Shown here: positions 1 through 8,411 of the stretch, in pieces
Position numbering within the stretch: the stretch's first letter is position 1
Layout: every line of letters begins with the position of its first letter
Assembly: GCA_963746735.1 (NCBI GenBank)
Contig: CAVVCO010000024.1
Location: 65,141 to 129,140, forward strand
Direction of reading: 5' to 3'
From: CAVSWT01 sp963746735
GTDB lineage: Bacteria; Bacteroidota; Ignavibacteria; Ignavibacteriales; Ignavibacteriaceae
Length of the DNA stretch: 64,000 nucleotides
Notes under the pieces: generated by a model
What the model was told of the DNA's origin: nothing
What the model saw: only the letters and a program-made list of their open reading frames with translations
Databases searched by the model: none
Translations under genes and position numbers: made by a program

Positions 1-192
1 GTCAAAGATTAATTGATGTTCCTTTAAATAAAAGCTTTGTGTTTTTAAAAGCTCAATTGCTTTTGGGACAGCCTCATTTTCAATTAGCATTGCACCTAAA
101 ACGGAAGCTTCAATTTCCGGTGCAGAAGGCGGCTTCACATCAGCGGGAATAATTTTGTCTACGGCAGTGTTAGTTCTTTTTGTTCTTGGCAT
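1..192 (-). CDS. dnaB: Replicative DNA helicase DnaB, N-terminal part (cut by window edge)
   Basis: The first 64 codons of a minus-strand gene run off the left edge. After a basic start (MPRTKRTN) comes the DnaB N-terminal-domain signature around residues 21-45 (PPSAPEIEASVLGAML), followed by an amphipathic stretch ending KEHQLIFD. This is the primase-interacting N-terminal helical domain. The RecA-like ATPase domain lies outside the window. The ATG at 190-192 is the only start ahead of the conserved block. The protein would unwind DNA at the replication fork. A stable hairpin sits just upstream of the start (202-219). Identification rests on a short fragment but the motif is characteristic. 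Confidence 0.85.
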   Translation of the reverse strand, partial: MPRTKRTNTAVDKIIPADVKPPSAPEIEASVLGAMLIENEAVPKAIELLKTQSFYLKEHQLIFD

Positions 193-201
193 TGATAAAA
201 A

Positions 202-219
202 TCCCCGAAAGAATCGGGG
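202..219 (-). terminator. Hairpin with U-run between the glycosylase gene and dnaB
   Basis: A 6-bp GC-rich stem (CCCCGA 214-219 with TCGGGG 203-208, minus strand) with a 5-nt loop is followed by ATTTTTAT. This is the shape of an intrinsic terminator for the upstream minus-strand gene. Its 3' arm also supplies the only purine-rich Shine-Dalgarno-like sequence (GGGGA, 9 nt before the dnaB ATG), so folding would hide that site. Confidence 0.5.
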
Positions 220-359
220 TTAGTATTTGTAAATCTATTTTAATTACAATTGGAAAATAAAAAATATTAGGATAAAAAGAAGGTATAATTTTGCATATGT
301 TATTTTAATTTAAGAAGAAACATCAAATGTCTATTCGTTTTAATATTTTTGGAAGGTTT

Positions 360-1092
360 TTATTTCATCTCATCATATAATTGTCGGAATTTTTTTACAT
401 CTTCCCAGGTAGGGCGTTTCCAATTAGGATTTCGCAGTAAAGCGGCGGGATGATAAGTGACCATAACTTTTGCACCCTCAAATTCAAAAATTTGTCCGCG
501 CATTTTTGTGAGAGAATCCTTCTTTTTTAACACTCCTTGTGCAGCGGTTAATCCCACGCACAAAATCATTTTCGGTTTAATCAAAGCAATCTGTTTTTTT
601 AAATAAGGAATACATGCTTCCATTTCATCTGAATTTGGAGTTCGATTTCCAGGTGGACGGCTTTTAACTACATTTGCGATATATACTTCTTCCCGCGAAA
701 AATTAATTGCCTTTAAAATATCGGTAAGTAATTGTCCTGCACGGCCAACGAATGGTTCGCCTTGTTTATCCTCTTCTGCCCCGGGACCTTCACCAACAAC
801 CATTACATCTGCATTTGGGATTTCCCTTTCCAAAAACAAACTTATTTCTATTTTGATGCAGAGGGCATTTAGTGCAGGTGTTTATCATTCCTTCAAGTTC
901 GTCGAGTGATTTTGCTGATTTCCATTTTTCATCAAAAAAGCTTTCGGAAACATTTTCACGATATTCCGTTTTAGGTTCTTTTACAATTGTGGTTCTTCTT
1001 TTCAATAGATTCTCTTCGAATAATTCATCACCAAAAATTTCTTTTTGGTCTTGAAGTGATTGAATGATTTGATTTTTTAAGGAGGTATTCAT
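360..1092 (-). pseudogene. Family 4 uracil-DNA glycosylase, interrupted by a one-base frameshift
   Basis: Two overlapping reading frames together make one family-4 (Fe-S) uracil-DNA glycosylase of about 245 residues. The upstream part (1092 to about 805) has an N-terminal linker and the first two cluster cysteines in TCTKCPLHQNR. The downstream part (to 360) has motif A (GEGPGAEEDKQGEPFVGRAG), the other two cysteines (EACIPYL and MILCVG) and motif B (HPAALLRNP). The frame changes at the minus-strand run AATCCCAAATGCA near 803-815, where removing one base restores the family consensus NPNAD. All catalytic and cluster residues are otherwise intact, so this is either a recent mutation or a homopolymer sequencing error. 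The protein would remove uracil from DNA. The ATG at 1092 follows AAGGAGGT in the opposite-strand complement only, so the start is chosen by length. Confidence 0.8.
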
Positions 1093-1114
1093 TTATATAA
1101 AATTGAGTATAAAA

Positions 1115-1135
1115 AGACGCTTCACCGAAGCGTCT
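1115..1135 (-). terminator. Intrinsic terminator of coaBC
   Basis: A perfect 9-bp stem (AGACGCTTC / GAAGCGTCT) with a 3-nt loop begins directly after the coaBC stop codon. On the minus strand it is followed by TTTTTATAC. Stem strength and U-run support a rho-independent terminator. Confidence 0.85.
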
Positions 1136-2344
1136 CTACAATTTGAGTATTTCTGTTAATATTTTATTTGCTGCCTGAAATTTAGATTGAAGCGGGAAAT
1201 TAATTTTCTTTCCATTCTTATGAATCACAGTAATCTTATTTGTTTCAAATTCAAAGCCGCTGTTCTTATCTTTAAGTGAATTCAAAACAATCATATCTAA
1301 GTCTTTATCTTTAATTTTCTTTTGAGCGTTCTTCAATTCATTATCTGTCTCAAGCGCAAAGCCGATTATCTTTTGATCTTTTTTCTTTAAAGAAGATAAA
1401 ATATCTATTGTTGATTCCAAATCAATTTTATTAAAAGCCGAATCTTTTTTTATTTTTTTTGTTGATACTTTTTTAGGCTTATAATCAGCAATGGCAGCAG
1501 ACATAATTAGAAAATCATTTTCAGCTAATTCTTTATCAACAGCTTTTTTCATATCTGAAGCAGAACGAATTTTTATTTTATTAATTTCCGGGTAAGCTAT
1601 TTCAGAAGATGGGCCGGAAATTAAAGTTACCTCTGCACCGCGAAGGAAAGCAGCTTTCGCAATTTCATATCCCATTTTGCCAGAGGAACGATTACCAATA
1701 AATCGCACCGGGTCAATATCTTCATAAGTGGGCCCGGCAGTAATTAAAACTTTTTTACCTGTTAAATCCTTTTTATATCCGCTTAATATTAATTCAATAG
1801 TATCAATAATTTTATGAATTTCAGGCATACGTCCTTTGCCGCTTAAACTGCTGGCTAATTCACCTTCTTCAGCTTGGATAATATAGTGGCCAAGGTTTTC
1901 AAGCTTCGCTAAATTCTCTTGTGTAACTTTGTTTTCATACATATCAACATCAGCAGCAGGAGAAACAATTAAAGGACATCTCAATGCAGCTACTAAAGTA
2001 GTTAATGCATTATCTGCAAACCCATGAGCAATTTTAGCGGCAGTATTAATTGTGCATGGGGCAATCACCATTAAATCAGCCCAAATTGCGTAATCAATAT
2101 GCCAGGTTGAAAGCTCAGTTCCGTTATTTTGTGTGTCCGGAAATGTGTTTACTACTACTTTATTTTTTGAAAGAGATGAAAGCGTAAGCGGTGTTATAAA
2201 CTCAACTGCCGAAGGTGTCATTACAACTTTCACTTCAGCTTTTCGTTTGACTAATTCACGAATTAAAAAAGCAGATTTGTATGCAGCAATTCCTCCTGTA
2301 ACTCCAAGTATAATTTTTTTACCTGATAAGATGTCATTCTGCAT
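1136..2344 (-). CDS. coaBC: Bifunctional phosphopantothenoylcysteine decarboxylase / phosphopantothenate-cysteine ligase
   Basis: This 402-residue cytoplasmic enzyme joins cysteine to 4'-phosphopantothenate and then decarboxylates the product in coenzyme A synthesis. The N-terminal CoaC flavoprotein domain (about residues 5-185) shows GKKIILGVTGGIAAYK, the active-site histidine in STWHID and the FMN/substrate stretch APCTINTAAKIA. The C-terminal CoaB domain (about 195-402) shows KKVLITAGPTYEDIDPVRF, NRSSGKMG and a nucleotide-binding end. Length is normal for the fusion. It lies downstream of yicC-gmk-rpoZ, a common arrangement in this phylum, with a 119-nt gap after rpoZ. That gap has a long-loop inverted repeat (TGCTGGTT 2374-2381 / AACCAGCA 2413-2420). 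The ATG at 2344 has no clear ribosome site. Confidence 0.95.
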   Translation of the reverse strand: MQNDILSGKKIILGVTGGIAAYKSAFLIRELVKRKAEVKVVMTPSAVEFITPLTLSSLSKNKVVVNTFPDTQNNGTELSTWHIDYAIWADLMVIAPCTINTAAKIAHGFADNALTTLVAALRCPLIVSPAADVDMYENKVTQENLAKLENLGHYIIQAEEGELASSLSGKGRMPEIHKIIDTIELILSGYKKDLTGKKVLITAGPTYEDIDPVRFIGNRSSGKMGYEIAKAAFLRGAEVTLISGPSSEIAYPEINKIKIRSASDMKKAVDKELAENDFLIMSAAIADYKPKKVSTKKIKKDSAFNKIDLESTIDILSSLKKKDQKIIGFALETDNELKNAQKKIKDKDLDMIVLNSLKDKNSGFEFETNKITVIHKNGKKINFPLQSKFQAANKILTEILKL

Positions 2345-2463
2345 AGGAGAAATAATTTAATTATTAAAAGAAATGCTGGTTAATTTAAAAAGCGAAATTT
2401 ACTTTTAACATAAACCAGCAATACAAATAATTATAAAGTCACCCCACAAAGATCAAATAAATT

Positions 2464-2754
2464 TTATTTCTTGTATTTAAATTTAATTTCGCCGTTAAGC
2501 AATTCATTCAAAGCTTGAATGTGGGGCTTTTCTCTTTTTTCAAAATCCAAAGAAATTTTTAATTGAGCCGGGTTTTCAATGTCCTCTGCTTCATCATCAG
2601 TTGTTCCAGGTGGAATAGTGCTGATTAAAGCATTGTACTCAATTTTGTTTTCACTATTTATCTGGCGGCCACGTAGTGCAGCAACTATAATTCCTTCATA
2701 AACATTAGCTGCATTTTTATCTACTTCTCTTAAATCAATCGGATTTATTTCCAC
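2464..2754 (-). CDS. rpoZ: DNA-directed RNA polymerase omega subunit
   Basis: This 96-residue protein matches the short omega subunit of the Bacteroidota/Chlorobi group. The N-terminal IDLREVDKNAANVYEGIIV helix and the AALRGRQIN segment correspond to the conserved region 2 helix that clamps the beta' C-terminus, and the tail is acidic. Omega helps assemble and stabilise RNA polymerase. The start is GTG at 2752-2754, supported by AGGAG about 7 nt upstream; no ATG precedes the conserved part. It begins 5 nt after the gmk stop, so it is co-transcribed and probably translationally coupled. Confidence 0.88.
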   Translation of the reverse strand: MEINPIDLREVDKNAANVYEGIIVAALRGRQINSENKIEYNALISTIPPGTTDDEAEDIENPAQLKISLDFEKREKPHIQALNELLNGEIKFKYKK

Positions 2755-2759
2755 TTTAG

Positions 2760-3338
2760 TTACTCCTTGTCTATTATTTTTTTTATTAAACTTTTAGATT
2801 CCTGAACTGCTTTTTCCAAATCATCATTGTGTATAAAATAATCAAATTTATCCTTAAGACTCAATTCCATTTTTGCTCTCTCAATTCGCTTTTTAAGGTC
2901 TTCTTCACTTTCAGTGTTCCGGCCAGTTAGTCTTTTTATCAGTTCTTCCTTGCTCGGTGGAACAATATAAATAAGATGTGCATCCGGATAATTTTTTTTA
3001 ATTGAAAGAGCGCCGTTTACATCCAGCTCAAGTAAAACTATTTTATTTGCCAGGACGTTTTCATCTACAAAACTTTTTAGAGTGCCGTAATAATAGTCAT
3101 AAAATCTTTCCCATTCAGCAAACTCATCATTATTAATTTTCTGCTTGAACTCATCTTCTGTAATAAAAAAATATTCAATTCCATCCGTTTCATTATCTCT
3201 TTTTTTTCGTGTAGTAGCGGAAATTGAAAAAATTATTTCGGGGAACTCATTTAAAATTCGTTTAACAATAGTAGTTTTTCCTGAACCGCTTGGAGCGGCA
3301 ACAACAATTATTTCTCCTTGCTTTGTTTTCAAGCTCAC
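2760..3338 (-). CDS. gmk: Guanylate kinase
   Basis: This 192-residue enzyme phosphorylates GMP/dGMP to GDP/dGDP with ATP. The P-loop APSGSGKTT lies near residues 15-23. The GMP-binding region follows (SATTRKKRDNETDGIEYFF), then the DVNGAL segment and the lid region with GRNTESEEDLKKR. Length is typical. Translation starts at a GTG (3336-3338) that overlaps the yicC stop as GTGA, a sign of translational coupling. The yicC-gmk-rpoZ order is conserved in many bacteria. Confidence 0.95.
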   Translation of the reverse strand: MSLKTKQGEIIVVAAPSGSGKTTIVKRILNEFPEIIFSISATTRKKRDNETDGIEYFFITEDEFKQKINNDEFAEWERFYDYYYGTLKSFVDENVLANKIVLLELDVNGALSIKKNYPDAHLIYIVPPSKEELIKRLTGRNTESEEDLKKRIERAKMELSLKDKFDYFIHNDDLEKAVQESKSLIKKIIDKE

Positions 3339-4207
3339 TCAATATTTTGAATTTGTTCACGAATTTTTTCTATTTCTTCTTTAATTAAAACAGCATTATG
3401 TGTTATAATTGTAGAAATTGATTTTGAAGAAATTGTATTAGCTTCACGGTTCATTTCCTGGCAAAGAAAATTTAATTTTCTACCGGGATCAGATTCCTTT
3501 TCAATACTTTCAAGAAAAAATTTCAAATGGCTTTTTAACCTAACACACTCTTCTGTTATTTCAGATTTTTCAGCAATTACAGCTAACTCTAACTCCAGCC
3601 TCTCATTATAGGCAGTTAAATCTTCAATCAAAGTCTTAATTTTTTCTTTTAGCTTTTCAAAATATTCTTTAACACTTGCTGCAGATTGCTGTTGTATGAC
3701 TTCTAGTTTTTCTTCAATAATTTTTATTCTTTTGGTTAAATCTTTGGCTAATTCTCTGCCCTCGTTCTTCTTCATTTTATTTAGCTGCTCGAGAGCGACT
3801 CCAACTGCTTTTTTAATTACTTCAACTTCTTCATCTAAAATTGAACTATCATTAACAGAAAATACATCTTTATTATTTAACAAATGTTCAAGCTTAATCT
3901 TTTCAGTAATCTTAGCAGCTTTTTTTAATTCTTTAATTAAACTTAGATAACTTTTAAGTTTTTCTTTATCAATAACATTAGCACCATCTGAGCCGGAGCT
4001 ACTTAATTGAATAAAAACCGTAAGTTTTCCCCTGCCAACCTTAGACTTTATGAACTCACGAATCTCATATTCTTTATTTGCTAAAGAAGATGGAATCTTC
4101 AAATAAACATCAAGAAATCTGCTGTTTATACTTTTGATTTCAACCTCAACAGAAAAGTTTTTGCTTTGAGCAAAACCTTTACCGTAGCCGGTCATGCTGT
4201 AAATCAT
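3335..4207 (-). CDS. YicC family endoribonuclease
   Basis: This 290-residue protein begins with the family signature SMTGYGKG and contains the KSINSRFLDVYLKIP segment. The central region is long, charged and coiled-coil rich, and the end is the DUF1732-type CQEMNREANTISSKS block. YicC proteins are endoribonucleases acting on RNA substrates in Escherichia coli and Bacillus relatives; the substrate here is unknown. AAAGGA lies about 6 nt upstream of the ATG. It is first in the yicC-gmk-rpoZ-coaBC run and overlaps gmk by 4 nt. Confidence 0.9.
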   Translation of the reverse strand: MIYSMTGYGKGFAQSKNFSVEVEIKSINSRFLDVYLKIPSSLANKEYEIREFIKSKVGRGKLTVFIQLSSSGSDGANVIDKEKLKSYLSLIKELKKAAKITEKIKLEHLLNNKDVFSVNDSSILDEEVEVIKKAVGVALEQLNKMKKNEGRELAKDLTKRIKIIEEKLEVIQQQSAASVKEYFEKLKEKIKTLIEDLTAYNERLELELAVIAEKSEITEECVRLKSHLKFFLESIEKESDPGRKLNFLCQEMNREANTISSKSISTIITHNAVLIKEEIEKIREQIQNIE

Positions 4208-4294
4208 AAAATCCTTTTAAAAAAGAAGTTAAAAATAACGAATTTAGCAGAGGTTTACAAAAGAAAATTTAAGCCAAAAGCTCGATAATTGACC

Positions 4295-6313
4295 TTAGAA
4301 TGCTTCACCAATTCCAAAGTGGATTTGAAAGTTATTAAAAAAACGTTTGTCCCACGTATCCCAGATATATTGTTTTTTATCGGGATCATAAAATTTTAAA
4401 CCGAAATCTATTCTGAAGGGAGCAATAGAGGTATAATATCGAAAACCAAATCCTATCGCCTGAGCAATTTCATCAAAACGAAATTCACTATATTTCAACC
4501 ATGTATTACCAACGTCAAAAAACATTGCTATTCCAATATTTTTAAGAACTCTGTATCGATATTCTAAAGAACTTTCAAGTAAAAATGTTCCTCCTTTATC
4601 TGTCAGTCCTTTAACATTTTTATTTTCTTTCGGAATTAACTGGTTAGAAGCCCAGCCTCTGACCGAGTTACTTCCACCAGCAAAAAGAGTTCTGTTAATA
4701 GGTATTTGATCATAAGTTCCCACATATTCCTGCAGATTGCCTATTTTAAATTTAGCCGCAACAATATTATTTTTTTTGACATCCACAGCATGGTAATAAG
4801 AAGCATTAAAAAGTATTTTATAGAATACTCCACCGTCAAAACCTGAGTGAAAAAATTTCTGTGTAAGGTAAGGGATAGCATTAGCTTCTTCAACCTGAAA
4901 TGAAAGATTATAACCCTGTGTTGGAAAAAGTATGTTGTCAACGGCAGTTTTTCCAAACTCAGCTCCTATAACTGAAATAAATTTTTGAGAGATGCTGTCC
5001 TGAATTGCCTGTTTATAATATTCATTTGTCCATTCAATATTATAATAAGTACTTAAAAAATTAAAATAAGTGAAGCTAGGAAATTCAAATTCAAAAGTAA
5101 TTATTGATCCATATTTTGTGTAATTAGTTGAAGGCTTTTTATTTACTGTTGCATAAGTTTCCCATGTTCCGAAAATAGGTTTGCCGAATAAATATGGCTG
5201 TTCAATCACTACTCTTGAATCTATATAACCTAACAAGGTAGTATCTCTAAAAGAAAATTTTTGAAAGAATGGGAGAAAATCTGCATTAAAGATGTCTTGA
5301 ACAGCAACAGCTCCTCTTAAAGTTAATTTACGGGCATCACCCAAAAAGTTTTTCCTTATATAAGAGGCCCCAAGTCCAAGATTAAAATAATTCCCTTGGT
5401 AGTTGTTCTGGAAGTCAGCAATTATTTCCGGGGATAACTGATTTAACAAACCTATATTTCCATCAAGCTGTATGTTTACTTTATTACTTGATGTATCTGC
5501 TACTCCGTTTAAATTAACCGAGTTAAATATGTCTGTTCTGAATAATCTTACCTGGTTCCTTTTTATTTTTCCAAGATCATAATATTCGCCTGGTTTTATA
5601 TTTACTATATAACGTAGGAGATTATTACTTACCAAATTTTCTCCAGGCCCGCTCTTATTAATAAGAATTGAATCGACCGTATAATATTTGCCTGTGGTAA
5701 AATATATTTTGAAGTTGGCTCTATTCTGAACGGTATCTTTTATAATGATTGTACTGTCATGCCTTCCATACATGTATCCGGTATTCAGCAATACATTAAC
5801 AGATTCATTTATTCCTTGTTCTAATACATTCTGGGAATATCTTTCAGTTGGATCAAAAGTTGTATTTTCCTTAATGGCCCTTTTGCTTTCAGGAGAAATG
5901 TTATCAATTCCAAAATCTTGCGTTGTACCAAAAAATGAAGCAGAATTTTCTGTGATTAAATATTTAAGAGATACGGTTTGCGAACTTGTATCTACTTCAT
6001 AAGAGTAGCCAACTTTTGCATTGAAAAACCCATTAGCGGTATAAAATTCTTTCAACGCAGTAATATCAATAGGAATGTTTGTGGAATCAAAATAAACAGG
6101 CTCGTTACCTAGGCTGCTTGAAATTGAATTTAAAAATTTCCAAAACCACCAGGGTGTTTCTTTAGATTGAATTACATCTACAAGTTGAGAAGTAGGTATA
6201 TCATGATTACCTTCAAATGTAATGGATGTTAATTCATACTGCCCCATATTTTGCCCGATTAGGGAAATTGAGAACACAAAAATCAAAAGAAAAGTTATTT
6301 TGATAAAACGCAT
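4295..6313 (-). CDS. Omp85-superfamily outer membrane protein (BamA/TamA-like)
   Basis: The 672-residue protein starts with a signal peptide (hydrophobic residues 5-20, cleavage near SLIGQ). About 250 residues of POTRA-type periplasmic modules follow, beginning YELTSITFEGNHDIP. The rest is a roughly 370-residue 16-strand-type beta-barrel. The Omp85 lid-loop motif appears as GGSNSVRGWASN, and the C-terminus ends in the usual aromatic-rich strand. Members insert or translocate outer-membrane proteins. It is shorter than typical BamA (about 800 residues) and has fewer POTRA modules, so a TamA-like role is more likely than the essential BamA. It stands alone, about 90 nt from yicC. Confidence 0.85.
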   Translation of the reverse strand: MRFIKITFLLIFVFSISLIGQNMGQYELTSITFEGNHDIPTSQLVDVIQSKETPWWFWKFLNSISSSLGNEPVYFDSTNIPIDITALKEFYTANGFFNAKVGYSYEVDTSSQTVSLKYLITENSASFFGTTQDFGIDNISPESKRAIKENTTFDPTERYSQNVLEQGINESVNVLLNTGYMYGRHDSTIIIKDTVQNRANFKIYFTTGKYYTVDSILINKSGPGENLVSNNLLRYIVNIKPGEYYDLGKIKRNQVRLFRTDIFNSVNLNGVADTSSNKVNIQLDGNIGLLNQLSPEIIADFQNNYQGNYFNLGLGASYIRKNFLGDARKLTLRGAVAVQDIFNADFLPFFQKFSFRDTTLLGYIDSRVVIEQPYLFGKPIFGTWETYATVNKKPSTNYTKYGSIITFEFEFPSFTYFNFLSTYYNIEWTNEYYKQAIQDSISQKFISVIGAEFGKTAVDNILFPTQGYNLSFQVEEANAIPYLTQKFFHSGFDGGVFYKILFNASYYHAVDVKKNNIVAAKFKIGNLQEYVGTYDQIPINRTLFAGGSNSVRGWASNQLIPKENKNVKGLTDKGGTFLLESSLEYRYRVLKNIGIAMFFDVGNTWLKYSEFRFDEIAQAIGFGFRYYTSIAPFRIDFGLKFYDPDKKQYIWDTWDKRFFNNFQIHFGIGEAF

Positions 6314-6377
6314 AGCCTGGAGTTATGAAAGTAATTTCTTATTAATGATAGATTATTAAAGATGAATTAAAATACAA

Positions 6378-7001
6378 TTATAAGTTTAACTCAATATCTT
6401 TTGAAATAATTTTTAAAGATGGGTAATCATTCGTAAAATTCTTAACGAAATAATCTTTTACTTCCTCATCATTGATATTCTCTGAAAGGAAAAGAGAAAT
6501 CGATTCACTCGGCTCAATAATTAAATGAGCATAGTAAACTTTGCTGCTGTCATAGTCAACAATATAACTGTATATTTCTCCGCCACCGCTTCCCAAAAAA
6601 TAATCTAATGAATTATAATAGATTAAATCATATTTATACGACGGCATATTAATTTTTTTTACTGAACTTTCGCTAAATGATCCATCCAGCAGACCACTTT
6701 GAAAAACAGTTTTTAAAGAATCGTTTTGATATTTCATCAAAATAAATTTGATGCCCCAATCTTTAGAATTATTTATTTCAATCCCGGTGGCTATTTCCAC
6801 TGAAGTATCTTTATCGAAAGTACCTTTGTATGCAAAAGAAACTTCTCTGCCAAGCGCATTTGAGGCTTCTTTTACTGCAATCTGCGGATCATTAAAATCG
6901 GGAATTTGTGATGAATGATTATCACTTTCATCCTTTTTATTACAGCTAAAAATAAGTAAGGTAAAAACTATTAGAAGCAAAAATTTTTTACTTGATAACA
7001 A
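6378..7001 (-). CDS. Lipoprotein of unknown function
   Basis: The 207-residue protein has a lipoprotein signal peptide (LLLIVFTLLIFSCNKK, lipobox cysteine near residue 20) and an acidic, Asp/Ser-rich linker. The folded part of about 160 residues shows no motif I can name. It overlaps the upstream L,D-transpeptidase-like gene by 14 nt. It uses a TTG start (6999-7001) with AAAGGA about 7 nt before it, so the two genes are translationally coupled. The coupling suggests an accessory envelope protein acting with the transpeptidase-like partner, but this is inference. Confidence 0.65.
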   Translation of the reverse strand: MLSSKKFLLLIVFTLLIFSCNKKDESDNHSSQIPDFNDPQIAVKEASNALGREVSFAYKGTFDKDTSVEIATGIEINNSKDWGIKFILMKYQNDSLKTVFQSGLLDGSFSESSVKKINMPSYKYDLIYYNSLDYFLGSGGGEIYSYIVDYDSSKVYYAHLIIEPSESISLFLSENINDEEVKDYFVKNFTNDYPSLKIISKDIELNL

Positions 7002-7680
7002 CTTTGGTTCCTTTCTTTACAACAGTACAAATTTCGTCAATATCTTCATTACTTACAGCAATTGAGCCGTCTGTCCAGTTAAAAACAAACGGAAGATTTT
7101 TAAATATATAATTCATTCTTCCAATCCCATGAATTCCAATATTTCCACCCAGCTCGGTCTTTAATGTTGGGCATTCAGCATAATAATATTCAAAGCTAAG
7201 TTGATCAAATTCTTTTTGGGTGATTAAGCCTTTCCTTAATCCTTCAGAATCATCAATTAAATTAGGATAATTTAATTTTAAAAATTTATAATATACATGT
7301 GAAGTATCAATTGAACATATTTTGTATTCACCAACAGGTGTTGCAAAATCGTTTGCTTTTGTTTTCGGGACAGAAACGTTTTTCCCAAAAGATGCTCGGT
7401 ATGATTTAATAAAAATTGTATCCTGGTACAAGTTTACAGTATATGTGCTGCGGTTTATATAAATGACAGGATCATCAATTTTAACGATGCCTTTATCGCG
7501 CATTGCTTCTGATAAAGTCACTTCACGTAGATTTAACACTACTCCGTAAACTACAACTCCTGCTAAAAAAACAATGATGCCCCCGCTAAAAATTATTACA
7601 TTTCTTATCGTGGTTTTGTTAAAATAATTTTTAACTGCCGCGGCATTAAATGAAAAATTTCTATTTTTATTTTTTTCCAT
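6988..7680 (-). CDS. L,D-transpeptidase (YkuD) family protein with serine in place of the catalytic cysteine
   Basis: The 230-residue protein has one N-terminal membrane anchor (about residues 27-50) and a YkuD-type domain from about 70 to 230. YkuD enzymes form 3-3 peptidoglycan cross-links or attach proteins to peptidoglycan through a cysteine. The domain keeps the upstream histidine (IGIHGIG, His184) and the motif framework NWTDGSIAVSN. The residue expected to be the nucleophilic cysteine is Ser206 (codon TCA, 7063-7065). It may be an inactive homologue, a serine-based variant or a sequencing error. The ATG at 7680 is clear. Confidence 0.8.
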   Translation of the reverse strand: MEKNKNRNFSFNAAAVKNYFNKTTIRNVIIFSGGIIVFLAGVVVYGVVLNLREVTLSEAMRDKGIVKIDDPVIYINRSTYTVNLYQDTIFIKSYRASFGKNVSVPKTKANDFATPVGEYKICSIDTSHVYYKFLKLNYPNLIDDSEGLRKGLITQKEFDQLSFEYYYAECPTLKTELGGNIGIHGIGRMNYIFKNLPFVFNWTDGSIAVSNEDIDEICTVVKKGTKVVIK

Positions 7681-7770
7681 TAATCATTTTTTTTTATTAA
7701 CGGAGTGAAAGCAACCAGCATTTATCAGATCAAAATTAACTAAAAAAGTCTAACTTTTAAATGAGCATAA

Positions 7771-7799
7771 AAAAAGGCGAACAGGTGATTCGCCTTTTT
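7771..7799 (-). terminator. Terminator between frr and the L,D-transpeptidase-like gene
   Basis: An 11-bp stem (AAAAAGGCGAA / TTCGCCTTTTT) with a 7-nt loop lies 30 nt past the frr stop. A/T runs on both sides make it work in either direction. It closes the rplM-to-frr translation block. Confidence 0.85.
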
Positions 7800-7828
7800 G
7801 CAAAAAAAAATATTTTTATAAAATAACT

Positions 7829-8383
7829 TTAAACTTCCATAATTTCTTTTTCTTTATGCTTCAGGATTTCATCTACCAGTTTTGTATGTTCATCAGTTAT
7901 CTTTTGAACTTGATCCTCAGCATCTTTTAGCTGATCCTCAGAAATCTTCTTATCTTTTTCTTCTCGTTTCAAATGATCGTTAGCATCTCTTCTAACATTC
8001 CTGATTGCAACCTTTATATCCTCGCCAAATTTCTTTATTAGTTTAACAAAATCTTTTCTTCGCTCTTCAGTAAGAGGCGGAACAGGGATTCTAATATTTG
8101 TTCCATCGCTTACAGGATTAAAACCCAAATTCGCTTCTAGAATTGCTCGTTCAACAGCTGGGACAATGGATTTCTCCCATGGTGTTATGGAAAGAGAATG
8201 AGCATCAAGAACTGAAAGATTTCCTACCTGATTAATGGGAGTTAAATTTCCGTAATAATCGACTTTTACTCCATCTAATAAAGCAGTAGTTGCTTTACCG
8301 GTTCTAACTTTAGACAATTCTCCTCTAAAAGTTTCTATTGACTTATTCATTCTATCTTTGGCATCTTTGATTATTTTTTCCAT
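7829..8383 (-). CDS. frr: Ribosome recycling factor
   Basis: The 184-residue protein has the full RRF pattern: the N-terminal helix DAKDRMNKSIETFRGELSKVR, then the RTGKATTALLDGVKVDYYG segment. The domain II stretch NIRIPVPPLTEERRKD and the C-terminal helical part of domain I with VRRDANDHLKREEKD follow. It splits post-termination ribosomes together with EF-G. A GAGGT ribosome site lies about 6 nt before the ATG. It follows pyrH by 28 nt in the conserved rpsB-tsf-pyrH-frr order. Confidence 0.96.
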   Translation of the reverse strand: MEKIIKDAKDRMNKSIETFRGELSKVRTGKATTALLDGVKVDYYGNLTPINQVGNLSVLDAHSLSITPWEKSIVPAVERAILEANLGFNPVSDGTNIRIPVPPLTEERRKDFVKLIKKFGEDIKVAIRNVRRDANDHLKREEKDKKISEDQLKDAEDQVQKITDEHTKLVDEILKHKEKEIMEV

Positions 8384-8411
8384 TATGACCTCTGAAAAAT
8401 TATTAAATTTT

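Noticed and set aside
872..1054. Plus-strand serine-rich reading frame opposite the glycosylase gene
   Set aside because: Low-complexity shadow of the coding strand, with no ribosome site and no family pattern.
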